Shown: positions 1-9,724, numbered from the stretch's first letter. The stretch is 14,842 nt of DNA from an uncultured Moraxellaceae bacterium (GCA_937928295.1 CALEYY010000126.1:1-14842), one strand, 5' to 3'. The notes: a model not told the origin generated them from the letters alone. Numbers and translations are program-made.

Positions 1-568
1 TTATCTGCTGATCCAGACCGAAAACCGCCGCCGTTTCGCGAGCGAGGCCACGGATGCTAAGGCAATCACCACGGTTCGGCGTCAGGCCCAGTTCGATCAG
101 ATTGTCGTCGAGTTGCAGGTATTGGCGAATGTCCTGACCAATCGGCGCATCGGCCGGCAGCTCCCAGAGGCCATCGGAAGCTTCGGCCAGACCCAGCTCC
201 TGCTCGGCGCAGAGCATGCCGAAGGAGTCGACACCCCGCAGCTTGGCGTCCTTGATACGGTACTCACCGGGCAACACGGCACCCACGGTGGCGACCGGAA
301 TACGAATACCGGGGCGCGCATTAGCCGCGCCACAGACGATCTGCAGCGGCTGCTCAGCGCCGATATTGACCAAGGTGACGCGCAGCTTGTCCGCATTCGG
401 GTGCTGTTCGGCGCTGACAATCTCGCCAATCACCACGCCGTTGAAGGCCGGCGCAACCGGCACGATGGCGTCCACTTCCAGGCCGGCCATGGTGAGCTGG
501 TGCGCCAGCGTGGCCGTATCGACGGCAGGATTGACGAGGGCGCGCAGGCGCTGTTCGCTGAATTGCAT
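1..568 (-). CDS. pheT: Phenylalanyl-tRNA synthetase beta subunit, N-terminal part (cut by window edge)
   Basis: Only the first 189 codons are present; the reading frame is open to the left edge. The product is the beta chain of the cytoplasmic alpha2-beta2 PheRS, which charges tRNA-Phe; the beta chain binds tRNA and carries the editing site. The start [14 protein letters not shown] is typical of the family. Residues about 40-150 form the OB-fold tRNA-binding domain (HPNADKL at 56-62, [10 protein letters not shown] at 78-87). The motif [12 protein letters not shown] at 163-174 marks the beginning of the B1 core. It follows pheS by 64 bp in the same direction. The ATG has only a weak Shine-Dalgarno (AGCGAG about 8 nt upstream), so translation may depend partly on pheS. 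The editing and C-terminal anticodon-binding-like domains lie outside the window. Family assignment is secure. Confidence 0.96.
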   Translation of the reverse strand, partial: MQFSEQRLRALVNPAVDTATLAHQLTMAGLEVDAIVPVAPAFNGVVIGEIVSAEQHPNADKLRVTLVNIGAEQPLQIVCGAANARPGIRIPVATVGAVLPGEYRIKDAKLRGVDSFGMLCAEQELGLAEASDGLWELPADAPIGQDIRQYLQLDDNLIELGLTPNRGDCLSIRGLARETAAVFGLDQQI

Positions 569-581
569 GGCAGGCTCGCTA

Positions 582-593
582 GTCTGATCAGAC
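582..593. repeat. 12-bp perfect palindrome in the pheS-pheT gap
   Basis: GTCTGATCAGAC is a perfect palindrome 14 bp upstream of the pheT ATG. In the minus-strand mRNA the same stretch can also fold as GTCTG/CAGAC (positions 582-597) with a 6-nt loop. It has no following U-tract, so it is not a terminator. It could be a small mRNA hairpin near the pheT ribosome-binding site, a protein site, or chance. Confidence 0.4.
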
Positions 594-608
594 AGACAAA
601 ATCATGAA

Positions 609-621
609 TATCAATAAATTA
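609..621 (+). promoter_or_regulatory. Candidate IHF-binding site between pheS and pheT
   Basis: The 13 bases TATCAATAAATTA match the IHF consensus WATCAANNNNTTR at every defined position and sit in a locally AT-rich spacer. In enterobacteria ihfA lies just downstream of pheT and the operon is tied to IHF, which makes the location suggestive. A match is expected by chance roughly once in two windows of this size, so this is a candidate only. Confidence 0.3.
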
Positions 622-632
622 CGAAACTAATA

Positions 633-1769
<1,137 letters not shown>

Positions 1770-1783
1770 CAACACTGACCGCA

Positions 1784-2143
1784 TCAGGCTGCGAGGCTGG
1801 CTTTCGCCTTCTCGGCAATAGCACTGAAACCGGCGGCATCATGAACGGCAATATCTGCCAGAACACGACGGTCGATTTCAATCGATGCCTTCTTCAGGCC
1901 GTTGATGAGACGGCTATAGGACAGACCGTTCAGACGCGCGGCGGCGTTGATACGGGCAATCCAGAGGGCACGGAACTGACGCTTCTTCTGGCGACGGTCA
2001 CGGTAGGCATATTGACCAGCCTTGATGACCGCCTGGAACGCGACGCGATAAACGCGTGAACGGGCACCGTAGTAACCCTTGGCGCGATCCAGAACTTTTT
2101 TATGACGACGGTGGGCAACTACGCCACGCTTTACACGAGCCAT
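1784..2143 (-). CDS. rplT: 50S ribosomal protein L20
   Basis: This 119-residue basic protein matches bacterial L20 over its whole length. The start [18 protein letters not shown] is followed by [17 protein letters not shown] and [11 protein letters not shown]20 binds 23S rRNA early and is essential for assembling the large subunit. In enterobacteria it also represses its own operon by binding mRNA ahead of rpmI. A strong GGAGG lies upstream of the ATG, and rpmI is 18 bp away in the same direction. Length equals the family norm (117-119), with nothing missing. Confidence 0.98.
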   Translation of the reverse strand: MARVKRGVVAHRRHKKVLDRAKGYYGARSRVYRVAFQAVIKAGQYAYRDRRQKKRQFRALWIARINAAARLNGLSYSRLINGLKKASIEIDRRVLADIAVHDAAGFSAIAEKAKASLAA

Positions 2144-2161
2144 TTTCTATCCTCCGTCAGC

Positions 2162-2359
2162 TTACAGGTTCGGCAACATTGCCAGCACACGACCCGTATC
2201 CGCGGCCGAAACCATGGACATTGGGCGCAGCTGACGAATGCGCTTCGCCGACTTCTTGGTGAGGATGTGGCGCTTGTTAGCTTGCTTGCGCTTGAAGCCG
2301 TTCGCCGTCTTCGAGAAACGCTTTGCAGCGCCCCGACGGGTTTTGATCTTTGCAGACAT
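2162..2359 (-). CDS. rpmI: 50S ribosomal protein L35
   Basis: This 65-residue, very basic protein has the L35 signature: [15 protein letters not shown] at the start, then [11 protein letters not shown] and [12 protein letters not shown]35 is a small late-assembling protein of the large ribosomal subunit. The start has GAGG 8 nt upstream. The gene sits between infC and rplT, and the 97-bp leader ahead of it contains a structured hairpin (2392-2417) that could be the site of L20 control. Length is the usual 64-66 residues. Confidence 0.98.
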   Translation of the reverse strand: MSAKIKTRRGAAKRFSKTANGFKRKQANKRHILTKKSAKRIRQLRPMSMVSAADTGRVLAMLPNL

Positions 2360-2391
2360 ATCTACCTCGTTAGTGACCCTTTTAGCCCTTG

Positions 2392-2417
2392 CCGAACGAT
2401 CCGCAGATGGCGTTCGG
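2392..2417 (-). promoter_or_regulatory. UNCG-capped irregular hairpin before rpmI, candidate L20 operator
   Basis: In the minus-strand RNA, CCGAACG pairs with CGTTCGG (7 bp). A two-base CC bulge follows, then a 3-bp ATC/GAT helix closed by the tetraloop TGCG, which fits the very stable C(UNCG)G type. It lies 32 nt ahead of the rpmI ATG. In E. coli, L20 binds irregular stems in this region that mimic its 23S rRNA site. C-rich and G-rich flanks (ACCCCC upstream, AAGGGT downstream) could add a long-range pairing. The structure is seen; the function is inferred from position. Confidence 0.45.
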
Positions 2418-2456
2418 GTGACCTGGGGGTAAGTTGCAAATCAGCGTCCTGCTGAC

Positions 2457-2996
2457 TTACCGCTTTTTCTTGGGGCCGATGAGCATGCCCATCATGCGCC
2501 CTTCCAGTTTCGGGTGTTGTTCCACAACCCCGATCTCGGCCAGATCGACCTCGATTCGTTGAAGCTGCTTGAGACCCAGCTCCTGATGCGCCATCTCGCG
2601 ACCACGAAAACGCAAGGTAATCTTGCACTTATCGCCATCTTCCAGAAAACGCACAATATTGCGAAGTTTGACTTGATAGTCGGCCTCTTCAGTACCAGGA
2701 CGGAGTTTGATCTCCTTGATCTGCACCTGGTGCTGCTTCTTCTTGGCTTCCTTCTGCTGCTGCTTCTTTTCGAACACGAACTTGTTGTAGTCCATGATCC
2801 GGCAAACAGGCGGCTCGGCATCGGCGACGATTTCAACCAGATCCAGCTGGACGGCCTCGGCGGCTGTCAGCGCATCGCGAATGGCAACAATGCCTACTTG
2901 CTCGCCATTCTGGTCAATCAGTCGAACTTCACGGTGCTTGATGTCCGCGTTAATGAGTGCGCGCTTATCGCGACCCTGCTGCTTTTCCGGCTTAAT
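2457..2996 (-). CDS. infC: Translation initiation factor IF-3 (AUU start)
   Basis: This protein of about 179 residues binds the 30S subunit, prevents premature 50S joining and checks the start codon and initiator tRNA. The N-domain contains [12 protein letters not shown], then [15 protein letters not shown] lysine/glutamine-rich linker ([13 protein letters not shown]) leads to the C-domain with [28 protein letters not shown] and the end GPKKKR. The start is an AUU at 2996 (IKPEKQ...), preceded by GGAG at 7 nt. An ATG at 3053 in the same frame would add 19 unrelated residues lying inside thrS and was not chosen. The first base triplet overlaps the thrS stop (5 bp shared). The rare AUU start is the known basis of IF3 self-repression in E. 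coli and presumably works the same way here. Confidence 0.96.
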   Translation of the reverse strand: MKPEKQQGRDKRALINADIKHREVRLIDQNGEQVGIVAIRDALTAAEAVQLDLVEIVADAEPPVCRIMDYNKFVFEKKQQQKEAKKKQHQVQIKEIKLRPGTEEADYQVKLRNIVRFLEDGDKCKITLRFRGREMAHQELGLKQLQRIEVDLAEIGVVEQHPKLEGRMMGMLIGPKKKR

Positions 2997-4935
2997 GTTC
3001 GTTCTCCACAGTCCGACCCTTACGGGCGATGTCTGCAGCCAATAGCTCAGCAAAGGCGCTGACGGTCATGACACCGAGATCTTCGCCTTTGCGTGTGCGT
3101 ACCGCCACAGTACCTTGTTCTGCCTCACGCTCGCCCACCACCAACAAATAGGGGATGCGCTGGAGCGTGCGCTCGCGGATTTTATAGCCAACCTTCTCGT
3201 TTCTCAAGTCGCTAATGACGCGAATGTCCTGAGATTTCAAGGCTTTTTCAATGTTTTGCACGGCATCGGCCTGTTTGTCGGTGATATTCATCACGCAAAC
3301 CTGAACCGGCGACAACCACGCCGGCAGAATCCCGGCGTAGTTTTCCAGCAACATGCCGATGAAACGCTCGAAGGAACCGAGGATGGCGCGGTGCAGCATG
3401 ATCGGGCGCTGACGGCTGCTGTCTTCGGCGATGAAGCTGGCATCGAGGCGTTCCGGCAGGTTGGGGTCGTATTGCAGCGTGCCGCACTGCCAGGCCCGGC
3501 CGATGCAATCGTGCAAGGTGAATTCGATCTTGGGGCCATAGAAGGCACCCTCGCCCGGCTGGTACTGCCAGTCCAGGCCGGATTCGTCGAGGGCCGCCGC
3601 CAGCGCGCCTTCGGCACGATCCCACTGCTCATCGCTACCGATGCGCTTGGCCGGGCGCGTGGACAGCTTCAAGCTCACATCGGAGAAGCCGAAATCGGCA
3701 TAGACCTTGAGCGTCAGTCGGATGAAGTCGGCTGCCTCCTGACGCACCTGCTCTTCGGTACAGAAAATATGCGCGTCATCCTGCACGAAGCCACGCACGC
3801 GCATGATGCCGTGCAGCGCTCCTGAAGGCTCGTTGCGGTGGCAGGCACCGAATTCAGCCATGCGCAACGGCAGATCGCGATACGACTTCAGACCCTGATT
3901 GAAGACCTGGATGTGGCAGGGGCAGTTCATCGGCTTCACCGCATAATCGCGATTTTCCGAACTGGTGGTGAACATGTTTTCGGCATAGTTGCCCCAGTGA
4001 CCCGAACGCTCCCAGAGCACGCGATCCACGACCTGCGGCGTTTTCACTTCCACATAGCCGTGCTCGCGCTGCACGCGACGCATGTACTGCTCGACCTGCT
4101 GATAGATCGTCCAACCGTTGGGATGCCAGAACACCATGCCCGGCGCTTCTTCCTGGAGATGGAAGAGGTCGAGGGCCTTGCCGATCTTGCGATGGTCACG
4201 CTTCTCGGCTTCCTCGATGCGCTGGATATAGGCTGCGAGTTGCTTCTTGTCGGCCCAAGCGGTGCCGTAGACACGCTGCAGCTGCTCGTTCTTGGCATCG
4301 CCGCGCCAGTACGCGCCAGACAGCTTGGTGAGCTTGAAGACCTTGAGGAAGCGCGTGTTCGGCACATGCGGGCCACGGCACATGTCTACATATTCTTCGT
4401 GATGGTAGAGGCCCATGGCCTGCTCATCCGGCATGTCGTCGACGAGGCGCAGCTTGTAGTCCTCGCCACGCGCCTGGAAGGTCGCGATAACCTCGGCGCG
4501 CGGTGTCACTTTCTTGATGACGTCGTAGTCCCTGGCAATCAGCTCGTTCATGCGCGCTTCGATGGCAGCCATGTCATCCGGCGTGAACGGGCGCTCGTAG
4601 GCGATGTCGTAATAGAAGCCTTCGCTGATGACCGGGCCGATGACCATCTTCGCGGTCGGGTACAGCTGCTTAACGGCGTGACCGACGAGGTGGGCGCAGG
4701 AATGGCGGATGATTTCCAGGCCGGCTTCGTCCTTCGGCGTGATGATCTGCAGGGAGGCATCGTCGGTGATGAGGTCGCAGGCGTCGATCAGGCGCGCTTC
4801 GGCACCGGCGTAGGTGACCTTGCCGGCCAGGGTGACCTTGGCCAGACCCGGGCCGATGCTGGTTGCGACCTCGGTCACGCTGACCGGATGATCGAAACTG
4901 CGCTGCGAGCCGTCGGGCAAGGTAATGACCGGCAT
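2992..4935 (-). CDS. thrS: Threonyl-tRNA synthetase
   Basis: This 647-residue class II synthetase charges tRNA-Thr in the cytoplasm. The TGS domain is at about 1-62. The N2 editing domain carries H78-x3-H82 and SEGFYYDI (104-111). The catalytic core includes KPMNCPCH (334-341), the motif 2 region [15 protein letters not shown] (358-372), and motif 3 around [11 protein letters not shown] (515-525). The expected zinc ligands are C338, H389 and H515, each offset +4 from E. coli C334/H385/H511. The C-terminal anticodon-binding domain starts near residue 545. The start at 4935 (MPVITLPDG) has GAGGA upstream; an upstream ATG at 4983 adds 16 residues with no family match. It is the first gene of the thrS-infC-rpmI-rplT-pheST operon, behind a probable sigma70 promoter. 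Confidence 0.98.
   Translation of the reverse strand: MPVITLPDGSQRSFDHPVSVTEVATSIGPGLAKVTLAGKVTYAGAEARLIDACDLITDDASLQIITPKDEAGLEIIRHSCAHLVGHAVKQLYPTAKMVIGPVISEGFYYDIAYERPFTPDDMAAIEARMNELIARDYDVIKKVTPRAEVIATFQARGEDYKLRLVDDMPDEQAMGLYHHEEYVDMCRGPHVPNTRFLKVFKLTKLSGAYWRGDAKNEQLQRVYGTAWADKKQLAAYIQRIEEAEKRDHRKIGKALDLFHLQEEAPGMVFWHPNGWTIYQQVEQYMRRVQREHGYVEVKTPQVVDRVLWERSGHWGNYAENMFTTSSENRDYAVKPMNCPCHIQVFNQGLKSYRDLPLRMAEFGACHRNEPSGALHGIMRVRGFVQDDAHIFCTEEQVRQEAADFIRLTLKVYADFGFSDVSLKLSTRPAKRIGSDEQWDRAEGALAAALDESGLDWQYQPGEGAFYGPKIEFTLHDCIGRAWQCGTLQYDPNLPERLDASFIAEDSSRQRPIMLHRAILGSFERFIGMLLENYAGILPAWLSPVQVCVMNITDKQADAVQNIEKALKSQDIRVISDLRNEKVGYKIRERTLQRIPYLLVVGEREAEQGTVAVRTRKGEDLGVMTVSAFAELLAADIARKGRTVENEH
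3004..3007 (-). promoter_or_regulatory. Shine-Dalgarno GGAG deciding the AUU start of infC
   Basis: GGAG lies 7 nt upstream of the ATT at 2996, inside the last codons of thrS. No ATG, GTG or TTG lies at a suitable distance, which supports AUU as the true start. Confidence 0.8.
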
Positions 4936-4957
4936 GGTATGTCCTCTGTTCGGGTGA

Positions 4958-4975
4958 GCGCCCCTGAGCGGGCGC
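4958..4975 (-). promoter_or_regulatory. GC-rich hairpin in the thrS 5' leader
   Basis: GCGCCC and GGGCGC form a 6-bp stem with a 6-nt loop (GCTCAG on the mRNA) between the predicted transcription start and the thrS Shine-Dalgarno. In E. coli, ThrRS represses its own translation through tRNA-like stems in the leader. The loop here does not resemble a tRNA-Thr anticodon, so that role is not supported beyond position. Confidence 0.4.
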
Positions 4976-4990
4976 GAAATCAAGCGCTGG

Positions 4991-5019
4991 AGTGTAGCGA
5001 AAGCCCCATCTCAGCGCAA
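4991..5019 (-). promoter_or_regulatory. Probable sigma70 promoter for thrS operon
   Basis: On the minus strand TTGCGC (5019-5014) and TACACT (4996-4991) are separated by exactly 17 bp. The -10 box matches 4 of 6 consensus bases and the -35 box 3 of 6. This would give a leader of about 50 nt ahead of thrS. The -35 overlaps the last two bases of the U-tract behind tamB. Confidence 0.55.
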
Positions 5020-5045
5020 AAAAGCCGGCACAAAAAAGCGTGTGC
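5018..5045 (-). terminator. Weak terminator after tamB
   Basis: On the minus strand, 6 bp after the tamB stop, GCACA and TGTGC form a 5-bp stem with a T-rich 8-nt loop, followed by CGGC and a run of six T. A second run of six T lies inside the loop, giving a 9-bp direct repeat GCTTTTTTG with a 14-bp period. The stem is short, so termination may be partial, and some transcription may pass from tamB into thrS. Confidence 0.4.
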
Positions 5046-5051
5046 GAAAAC

Positions 5052-8012
5052 TCAGCGCCTGAAGGTGTAAAACAGGGTGATGGCCGACTCCAGCGAGCTC
5101 AGCGCCTCCAGCGACAACTTGGGCGAGAGCTTGTAACGCAACTTTACCGCTTGCGATTGATCAAACAGCCCGATGCCGAAGCTGAGAAACAGCTTCGAGG
5201 TCAGGTTGCCGGAGATGGCCACTTTCGTGTCGCTGCTGTCGCCTTCCGTGCTCAGCGCAAAATCCTGCACGCCGAGACGGGAACCGAGCTTGTCGAAGAT
5301 ACCGGTGCGGCCGGTGAGCTTGAGCGCCGCGCCCAGGGCCAGCGCTTGCTGCTCGGCCTGCGTTGGCGTGCCGGTATTGCTCAGCGAGCGGCCCAGCACC
5401 AGATACGAGAGCATCTCCTCCTGAGTCATGCTCTGATCGGCAAACAAGGCGGCGCTGGTATTCGGCGAGCGACCAGTGATGCGCAGACCGACTGTGACGT
5501 CATCGACGACCCGGATGGCTTCGAGATTGATGTCGGGTCGTCCAATCGGACCGGCAAAGAGAAAGCGCCCGGTACGGATGCTCAGGCGCTGACCGTAGGC
5601 TTCGAAATAGGCGTCCGGGCCGAAGCGCAGCTCGCCATTGGCGGCCAAAAAGGTATCCGCCCGCTGCGTCAAGGCCAGTCGCCCTTTCAGCGATGTCTCC
5701 AGGCCACGGCCGCTGACGCGCACATCGTCCCCCATCAGGATGGTGACATAGGCATCCACCGCGACCGCTTCCAATGGCGCGGTTTTCAGGCGCGGATCCT
5801 GACCTTTACGATCCATGACGATAACCGCATCCGAGCTGGGCCGGGCCGCAGCCGCCTTGATGTCTTCAAGCTTGATGCGGGCATAGGGCACCAGAATCTG
5901 ACCTCTGATCTTGACCGCCCGGGCACTGGCATCGATCTGCAGATCAGGGCTGAAGCGCAGGCGGGCCACGGGTCTCAGCCCTGCGCTCAGCTGCTCGCCC
6001 TGAATGCGCAAGGCTGCCTGCCAGTCCTTGCTGAGCAGGGCATCGCCGGTGAGTCGGGCACTGCCCTGCTCCTGATCACGCAAATCGCCTGTCCAGCTCA
6101 CACGATCACCGCTGAAACTCGCTCTCAGACTGATCGGGCGCCAATCGATGGCGAACTCCGGCAGCTTCACGGCGCCATCCAGCCAGGCCAGCTGACCGTC
6201 GGCCCGTGGCTGCTTCAGGCTGCCGGCCAGCGTCAGCTTGCCGGTGACACGACCCGCCAGCGACAAACCCTGCGGCAGCGCAACCGGCAAGGCATCCAGA
6301 TTCAGCGCATTGATGACGACATCGGCATCGAGCGGCGGCTCTGCTTGTCTGGGGTTGCGGCGCAGAGTCAACGCGGCATTGCCCAGGCTACCGCCATCCA
6401 GCGCCACCCGGGTCAGCCAGCGCTCGGCATCGAGACTGGCATCAGCACAGATCGTATAAGGCTGCTGCTGCCAGCATTGGCGCGACAGTGTCTGCGCCGT
6501 GGCAGACAAGTGCAGAGCCGCTGGCGAGAGCAATCGCCAGCGACCGGCTGCCTGGGTGTCGACCTCCGCCTGCACAAGCTGACCTTGCCATTCCGCCTGT
6601 TTGCTCACGGCGAGACGGCCACGCAGCACGGACTGCAGCGAGACATCATCGCGGATGAGCCGAATGTCTGTGGTTTGATCATTCAGGCTGCCACGAATAC
6701 CCATATCCAGTTGCCGCAAAAGGCTCTGATCGCCGTTTCTGACCTGATCAAGGCGTGCCGTAATCTGACCACGGCCATCGGCAAGCCCGCGCCACTGGCC
6801 ACTGGCCTGCACAGCGCCAGAGAACTGACTCTGGAAGCGCTGCAGCGCTGGCACCTTCAGCTCGAAGCGCGAACCCGCTGCCGGCAATCCGGTGATGCGG
6901 ATGCTGCTGTCTGCCAGGCGCATGGCCAGTTCGGCACCAGCCGGGTCAGTCTGCCGGTAGCGCCCCTTCAGCTGCCAGGGCATGCCGCCAAAGCGTCCCA
7001 GCCAGTCCACGCTGGCCGTGGCCGAGCCCTCTTCAAGCTGCCAGGCATAGGGGCCGGCCAGTTGCGCCAGCCTCGGCCAGGCCTTGGGCCAGGGCAGCGC
7101 GGCTCCGTCACGCAAGCGCAGCGTCAAATCCAATTTGCCCGAGCCTTGTTGCGCATCGCCGGCGGCATGCAAGCTGCCAGGCTGAATCTGCCAGTCTGGC
7201 TGGCCTGCAACCGACCAAGCCGGCCAGGCAAGCTTGGCGGTGAATGTCGGCGATACAGGCACGACATTGAGCGTGGCCGCGAGCGCCAGCGGCCATTTCG
7301 CCGGGCCTTGCGCCATCACCTGCAAGGCTTTCAGGTCACCTCGCACGGTAACGGCCTGCTGCCGCCAGGGAATGAAATCACTGGTAACGGCCAGGGCCAG
7401 TTGCATGGGCACAAAATCTTGCAGCGTGAGCCTGCCCGATGCCGTCAAGCGGGTATCGAAAGCGGCCAGCGCGAGCGTGTCGATTTGCACGCTGGAACCT
7501 GAACCTGAGGCGCTTAATGTCAGATCGGCAATCTCGACAGGTTTGGCATCCCAGCCCTGCCAGCTCAGTTTGCGCACCAGCACATCGTGCAGGAACCAAG
7601 CAAAAGGCAGGTCAATATTGATGGCAGCCAAGGGCTCGGGCGTCTCATCCGGCGCCTGCAACTGGCGCACGACGAGCTGCCCGACATGAACCTGAGCGAT
7701 GTCGACACTGCCATGCAGCACATTGGTCGGCAGCCAGCTCAGCTCGATGTTGGTTGCCGCGATGCCCAGCTTGTCGTTCTGCCATTGCAGTGATGCCAGC
7801 GACAGCCCGGTCAAAAATCGACCTTCAATGCCGCTGATGGTCAGCGCCGGCACCGACTCACCGAACTGCTGCCAGAGCCAGCGCGGCGCTGTTTCACTGG
7901 CGCCGAGCCAGACCAGCAGGAGCATCAGCGCCAGAAAGAACTGAATGGTTACTATCCACAGCGAGCGCAGGCTCCAGCGCAGCAGAAAGCGGGCGATCGC
8001 GGAAAAACTCAT
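5052..8012 (-). CDS. tamB: TamB, inner-membrane-anchored translocation and assembly module protein
   Basis: This 986-residue protein of the TamB/DUF490 (AsmA-like) family spans the periplasm as a long beta-taco tube. It works with TamA in outer-membrane protein assembly and, with related proteins, in phospholipid transport. An uncleaved signal anchor is at about 17-38 (SLWIVTIQFFLALMLLLVWLG). The long beta-rich middle follows, and the C-terminal DUF490 domain includes GPIGRPDINLEAIRV, SMTQEEMLSYLVLGRSLS and the end FYTFRR. It is shorter than E. coli TamB (about 1260 residues). The start at 8012 forms an ATGA overlap with the tamA stop and places the membrane anchor at the N-terminus; the upstream in-frame extension lies inside tamA. 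It is the last gene before the thrS promoter. Confidence 0.93.
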   Translation of the reverse strand: MSFSAIARFLLRWSLRSLWIVTIQFFLALMLLLVWLGASETAPRWLWQQFGESVPALTISGIEGRFLTGLSLASLQWQNDKLGIAATNIELSWLPTNVLHGSVDIAQVHVGQLVVRQLQAPDETPEPLAAINIDLPFAWFLHDVLVRKLSWQGWDAKPVEIADLTLSASGSGSSVQIDTLALAAFDTRLTASGRLTLQDFVPMQLALAVTSDFIPWRQQAVTVRGDLKALQVMAQGPAKWPLALAATLNVVPVSPTFTAKLAWPAWSVAGQPDWQIQPGSLHAAGDAQQGSGKLDLTLRLRDGAALPWPKAWPRLAQLAGPYAWQLEEGSATASVDWLGRFGGMPWQLKGRYRQTDPAGAELAMRLADSSIRITGLPAAGSRFELKVPALQRFQSQFSGAVQASGQWRGLADGRGQITARLDQVRNGDQSLLRQLDMGIRGSLNDQTTDIRLIRDDVSLQSVLRGRLAVSKQAEWQGQLVQAEVDTQAAGRWRLLSPAALHLSATAQTLSRQCWQQQPYTICADASLDAERWLTRVALDGGSLGNAALTLRRNPRQAEPPLDADVVINALNLDALPVALPQGLSLAGRVTGKLTLAGSLKQPRADGQLAWLDGAVKLPEFAIDWRPISLRASFSGDRVSWTGDLRDQEQGSARLTGDALLSKDWQAALRIQGEQLSAGLRPVARLRFSPDLQIDASARAVKIRGQILVPYARIKLEDIKAAAARPSSDAVIVMDRKGQDPRLKTAPLEAVAVDAYVTILMGDDVRVSGRGLETSLKGRLALTQRADTFLAANGELRFGPDAYFEAYGQRLSIRTGRFLFAGPIGRPDINLEAIRVVDDVTVGLRITGRSPNTSAALFADQSMTQEEMLSYLVLGRSLSNTGTPTQAEQQALALGAALKLTGRTGIFDKLGSRLGVQDFALSTEGDSSDTKVAISGNLTSKLFLSFGIGLFDQSQAVKLRYKLSPKLSLEALSSLESAITLFYTFRR

Positions 8013-9724
8013 AGCGGCGACCCTATCGTCAGATGCAGACGCAAGGGCTTGCCGGGCTCGGAAACAGCCGAGGCCAGATCGACTCGAATCGGCCCGACGG
8101 GGGATATCCAGCGGATGCCGACACCCAGGCCCGTGGCCAGACTGGCATCGCTGGCGTTGGTAAAGGCGTTGCCGACATCCATAAAGACAGCCGGCCGCCA
8201 TGTTGGCCGCCAGCGCCAGTTGTATTCCACCGATGCCGCCAGCAAATACTGTCCGCCGATGGTTTCATTGAGGGTGTTGCGCGGCGAGAGGCTGCGGTAA
8301 TCAAAACCGCGCACGCTGTTATCGCCGCCAGCATAAAAGCGCAGGCTGGGCGGAACCCGCGCGAAATCAGGGCTGAGGATGGCGCCGGCATCGCCACGCA
8401 ACAGCAGCATGTGGCGATCCCTGTAGGTGTTGAGCCAGCGATAGCCGGCGCGCAACGAGACAAAGTCCGAGGTCGACACTAGCGCCTGACTGGCGGCCTC
8501 GGTCTGGAAAAACAGCCGGTTGCCACTGCTAGGATCAATCCCGCCCTGACTTTGCACCCGGTTGAAGGATGCATATGGGGCCAGAATACGCTCAGCCCCT
8601 TTGATGCCGCTATCGCGCTGAAAGCGCTCATCGAACAGGCGCACACCAAAGCTGCGTTGCCAGCCCCGGCGCGGATCCAGCACACGCTGCACACTGGCCA
8701 CGGTTTGCACGGTATCGGTGTCATCAATACGGTCTTTCTGAATGCCGAGGGCAAACTCGAGCCGGTCTTCCAGCGGATGCTTCCACGGCATGCGATAGCG
8801 AATTTCGCCACTCTGCCGTTGTGCCGCCAGTTCGGTGGTTAGCTGCACGCCATGGCCATCGCGATTGAACAGCGGACGCTGCCACTCGGCCTGCAGCTTA
8901 GGGCCAACATCGGTGGCGAAGCCGAGGCCGAAGGAATACAGGCTGGGTAAGCGACTATCGACCACGACCTCGATGGGCACCTGCCGGTTGCTGGTCTGAT
9001 CGCGCCGGAATGACACCTGCGCCTCGCGGAAATAGCGTGTCTCAATCAGGTTTTTCTGCAGCTGGAAAAGCTGTCGGCTATTGATGGCATCGCCCGTCTT
9101 GAATGGCGTCAGACGCGCTAGTTGCAGTGCATTCAGCGCGCGCAAGGGTTTGCCGTCAGCCTCCCGATAGCTGATCGGACCAAACTGGTAGCGTGCCCCG
9201 CTGTCAAAGCCCAGATAAACATCGGCCACCCGCTCCTGCAAGTTGACCTCGATGCGGCTGACCAGCCAGCGACTGTCAAAATAACCGCGCTCCAGTGCGC
9301 GATCCTCCAGAAGCTGCTTGAAGGCTTCATATTGCCCGTGATTGAGCACATCGCCTGCGGCCTGCGGGAATGCCGGCAAGCGAAAGCGGGCATCCTGTTC
9401 GGCATCACCCACGAGCTGGATATTGATCACACGCAAGCGTACCGGCTGGCCGGCGTTGACCGTCAGGCGCAGTGTGTCCTGCTCGACGGCAAGCGCGACA
9501 TCCGGATCGTAATAACCCAGAGCCTGCAAGGCCTGCCTGATCGTTTCGGTGCTGCTGGCGATAAAGGCATCGGTGTCCTTGGCAGCAGGCGGGCTCAGCT
9601 CGGCCACGCTGAGCGCAATGTCATCGCGCAGGCGTTCAGGCGTGACGGACAGCTGCCATCCGGCCAGTACCGGCAGAGGCAGCGCGATCAGCAGCAGAAG
9701 CATCCCCCGCACGATTTCAAGCAT
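8009..9724 (-). CDS. tamA: TamA, Omp85-family outer-membrane translocation/assembly protein
   Basis: This 571-residue protein is close to E. coli TamA (577). The signal peptide is at 1-21 (MLLLLIALPLPVLA before GWQ). Three POTRA domains follow to about residue 257, for example LGYYDPDV at 69-76 and LERGYFDSRW at 144-153. The 16-strand barrel carries the Omp85 loop-6 motif VRGF at 471-474 within FYAGGDNSVRGFDYRSL, and the final strands include GLGVGIRWISPVGPIRVDL. The C-terminus ends in GSPL rather than an aromatic residue, as in E. coli TamA. It lies 6 bp after the pseudouridine synthase and overlaps tamB by 4 bp. AAGGA sits about 12 nt before the chosen ATG. A second ATG at codon 8, behind GGGGG, is a possible alternative and would still leave a signal peptide. 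Confidence 0.93.
   Translation of the reverse strand: MLEIVRGMLLLLIALPLPVLAGWQLSVTPERLRDDIALSVAELSPPAAKDTDAFIASSTETIRQALQALGYYDPDVALAVEQDTLRLTVNAGQPVRLRVINIQLVGDAEQDARFRLPAFPQAAGDVLNHGQYEAFKQLLEDRALERGYFDSRWLVSRIEVNLQERVADVYLGFDSGARYQFGPISYREADGKPLRALNALQLARLTPFKTGDAINSRQLFQLQKNLIETRYFREAQVSFRRDQTSNRQVPIEVVVDSRLPSLYSFGLGFATDVGPKLQAEWQRPLFNRDGHGVQLTTELAAQRQSGEIRYRMPWKHPLEDRLEFALGIQKDRIDDTDTVQTVASVQRVLDPRRGWQRSFGVRLFDERFQRDSGIKGAERILAPYASFNRVQSQGGIDPSSGNRLFFQTEAASQALVSTSDFVSLRAGYRWLNTYRDRHMLLLRGDAGAILSPDFARVPPSLRFYAGGDNSVRGFDYRSLSPRNTLNETIGGQYLLAASVEYNWRWRPTWRPAVFMDVGNAFTNASDASLATGLGVGIRWISPVGPIRVDLASAVSEPGKPLRLHLTIGSPL

Noticed and set aside
5017..5039. Direct repeat CAAAAAAGC as a target-site duplication or mobile-element scar
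   Set aside because: The copies are only 14 bp apart with nothing between them that could be an element; better explained by the two T-tracts behind tamB.
3838..5070. 410-codon plus-strand open frame opposite thrS
   Set aside because: It lies across thrS and its promoter gap with no protein-family features.
5040..7502. 820-codon plus-strand open frame opposite tamB
   Set aside because: It mirrors the tamB codons, has low-complexity Gln/Arg/Ala-rich composition and no recognisable domain. GC-rich genes often leave long open antisense frames.
8013..8201. 63-residue N-terminal extension of tamB
   Set aside because: It lies wholly within tamA. The ATG at 8012 gives the ATGA overlap and puts the membrane anchor at the N-terminus.
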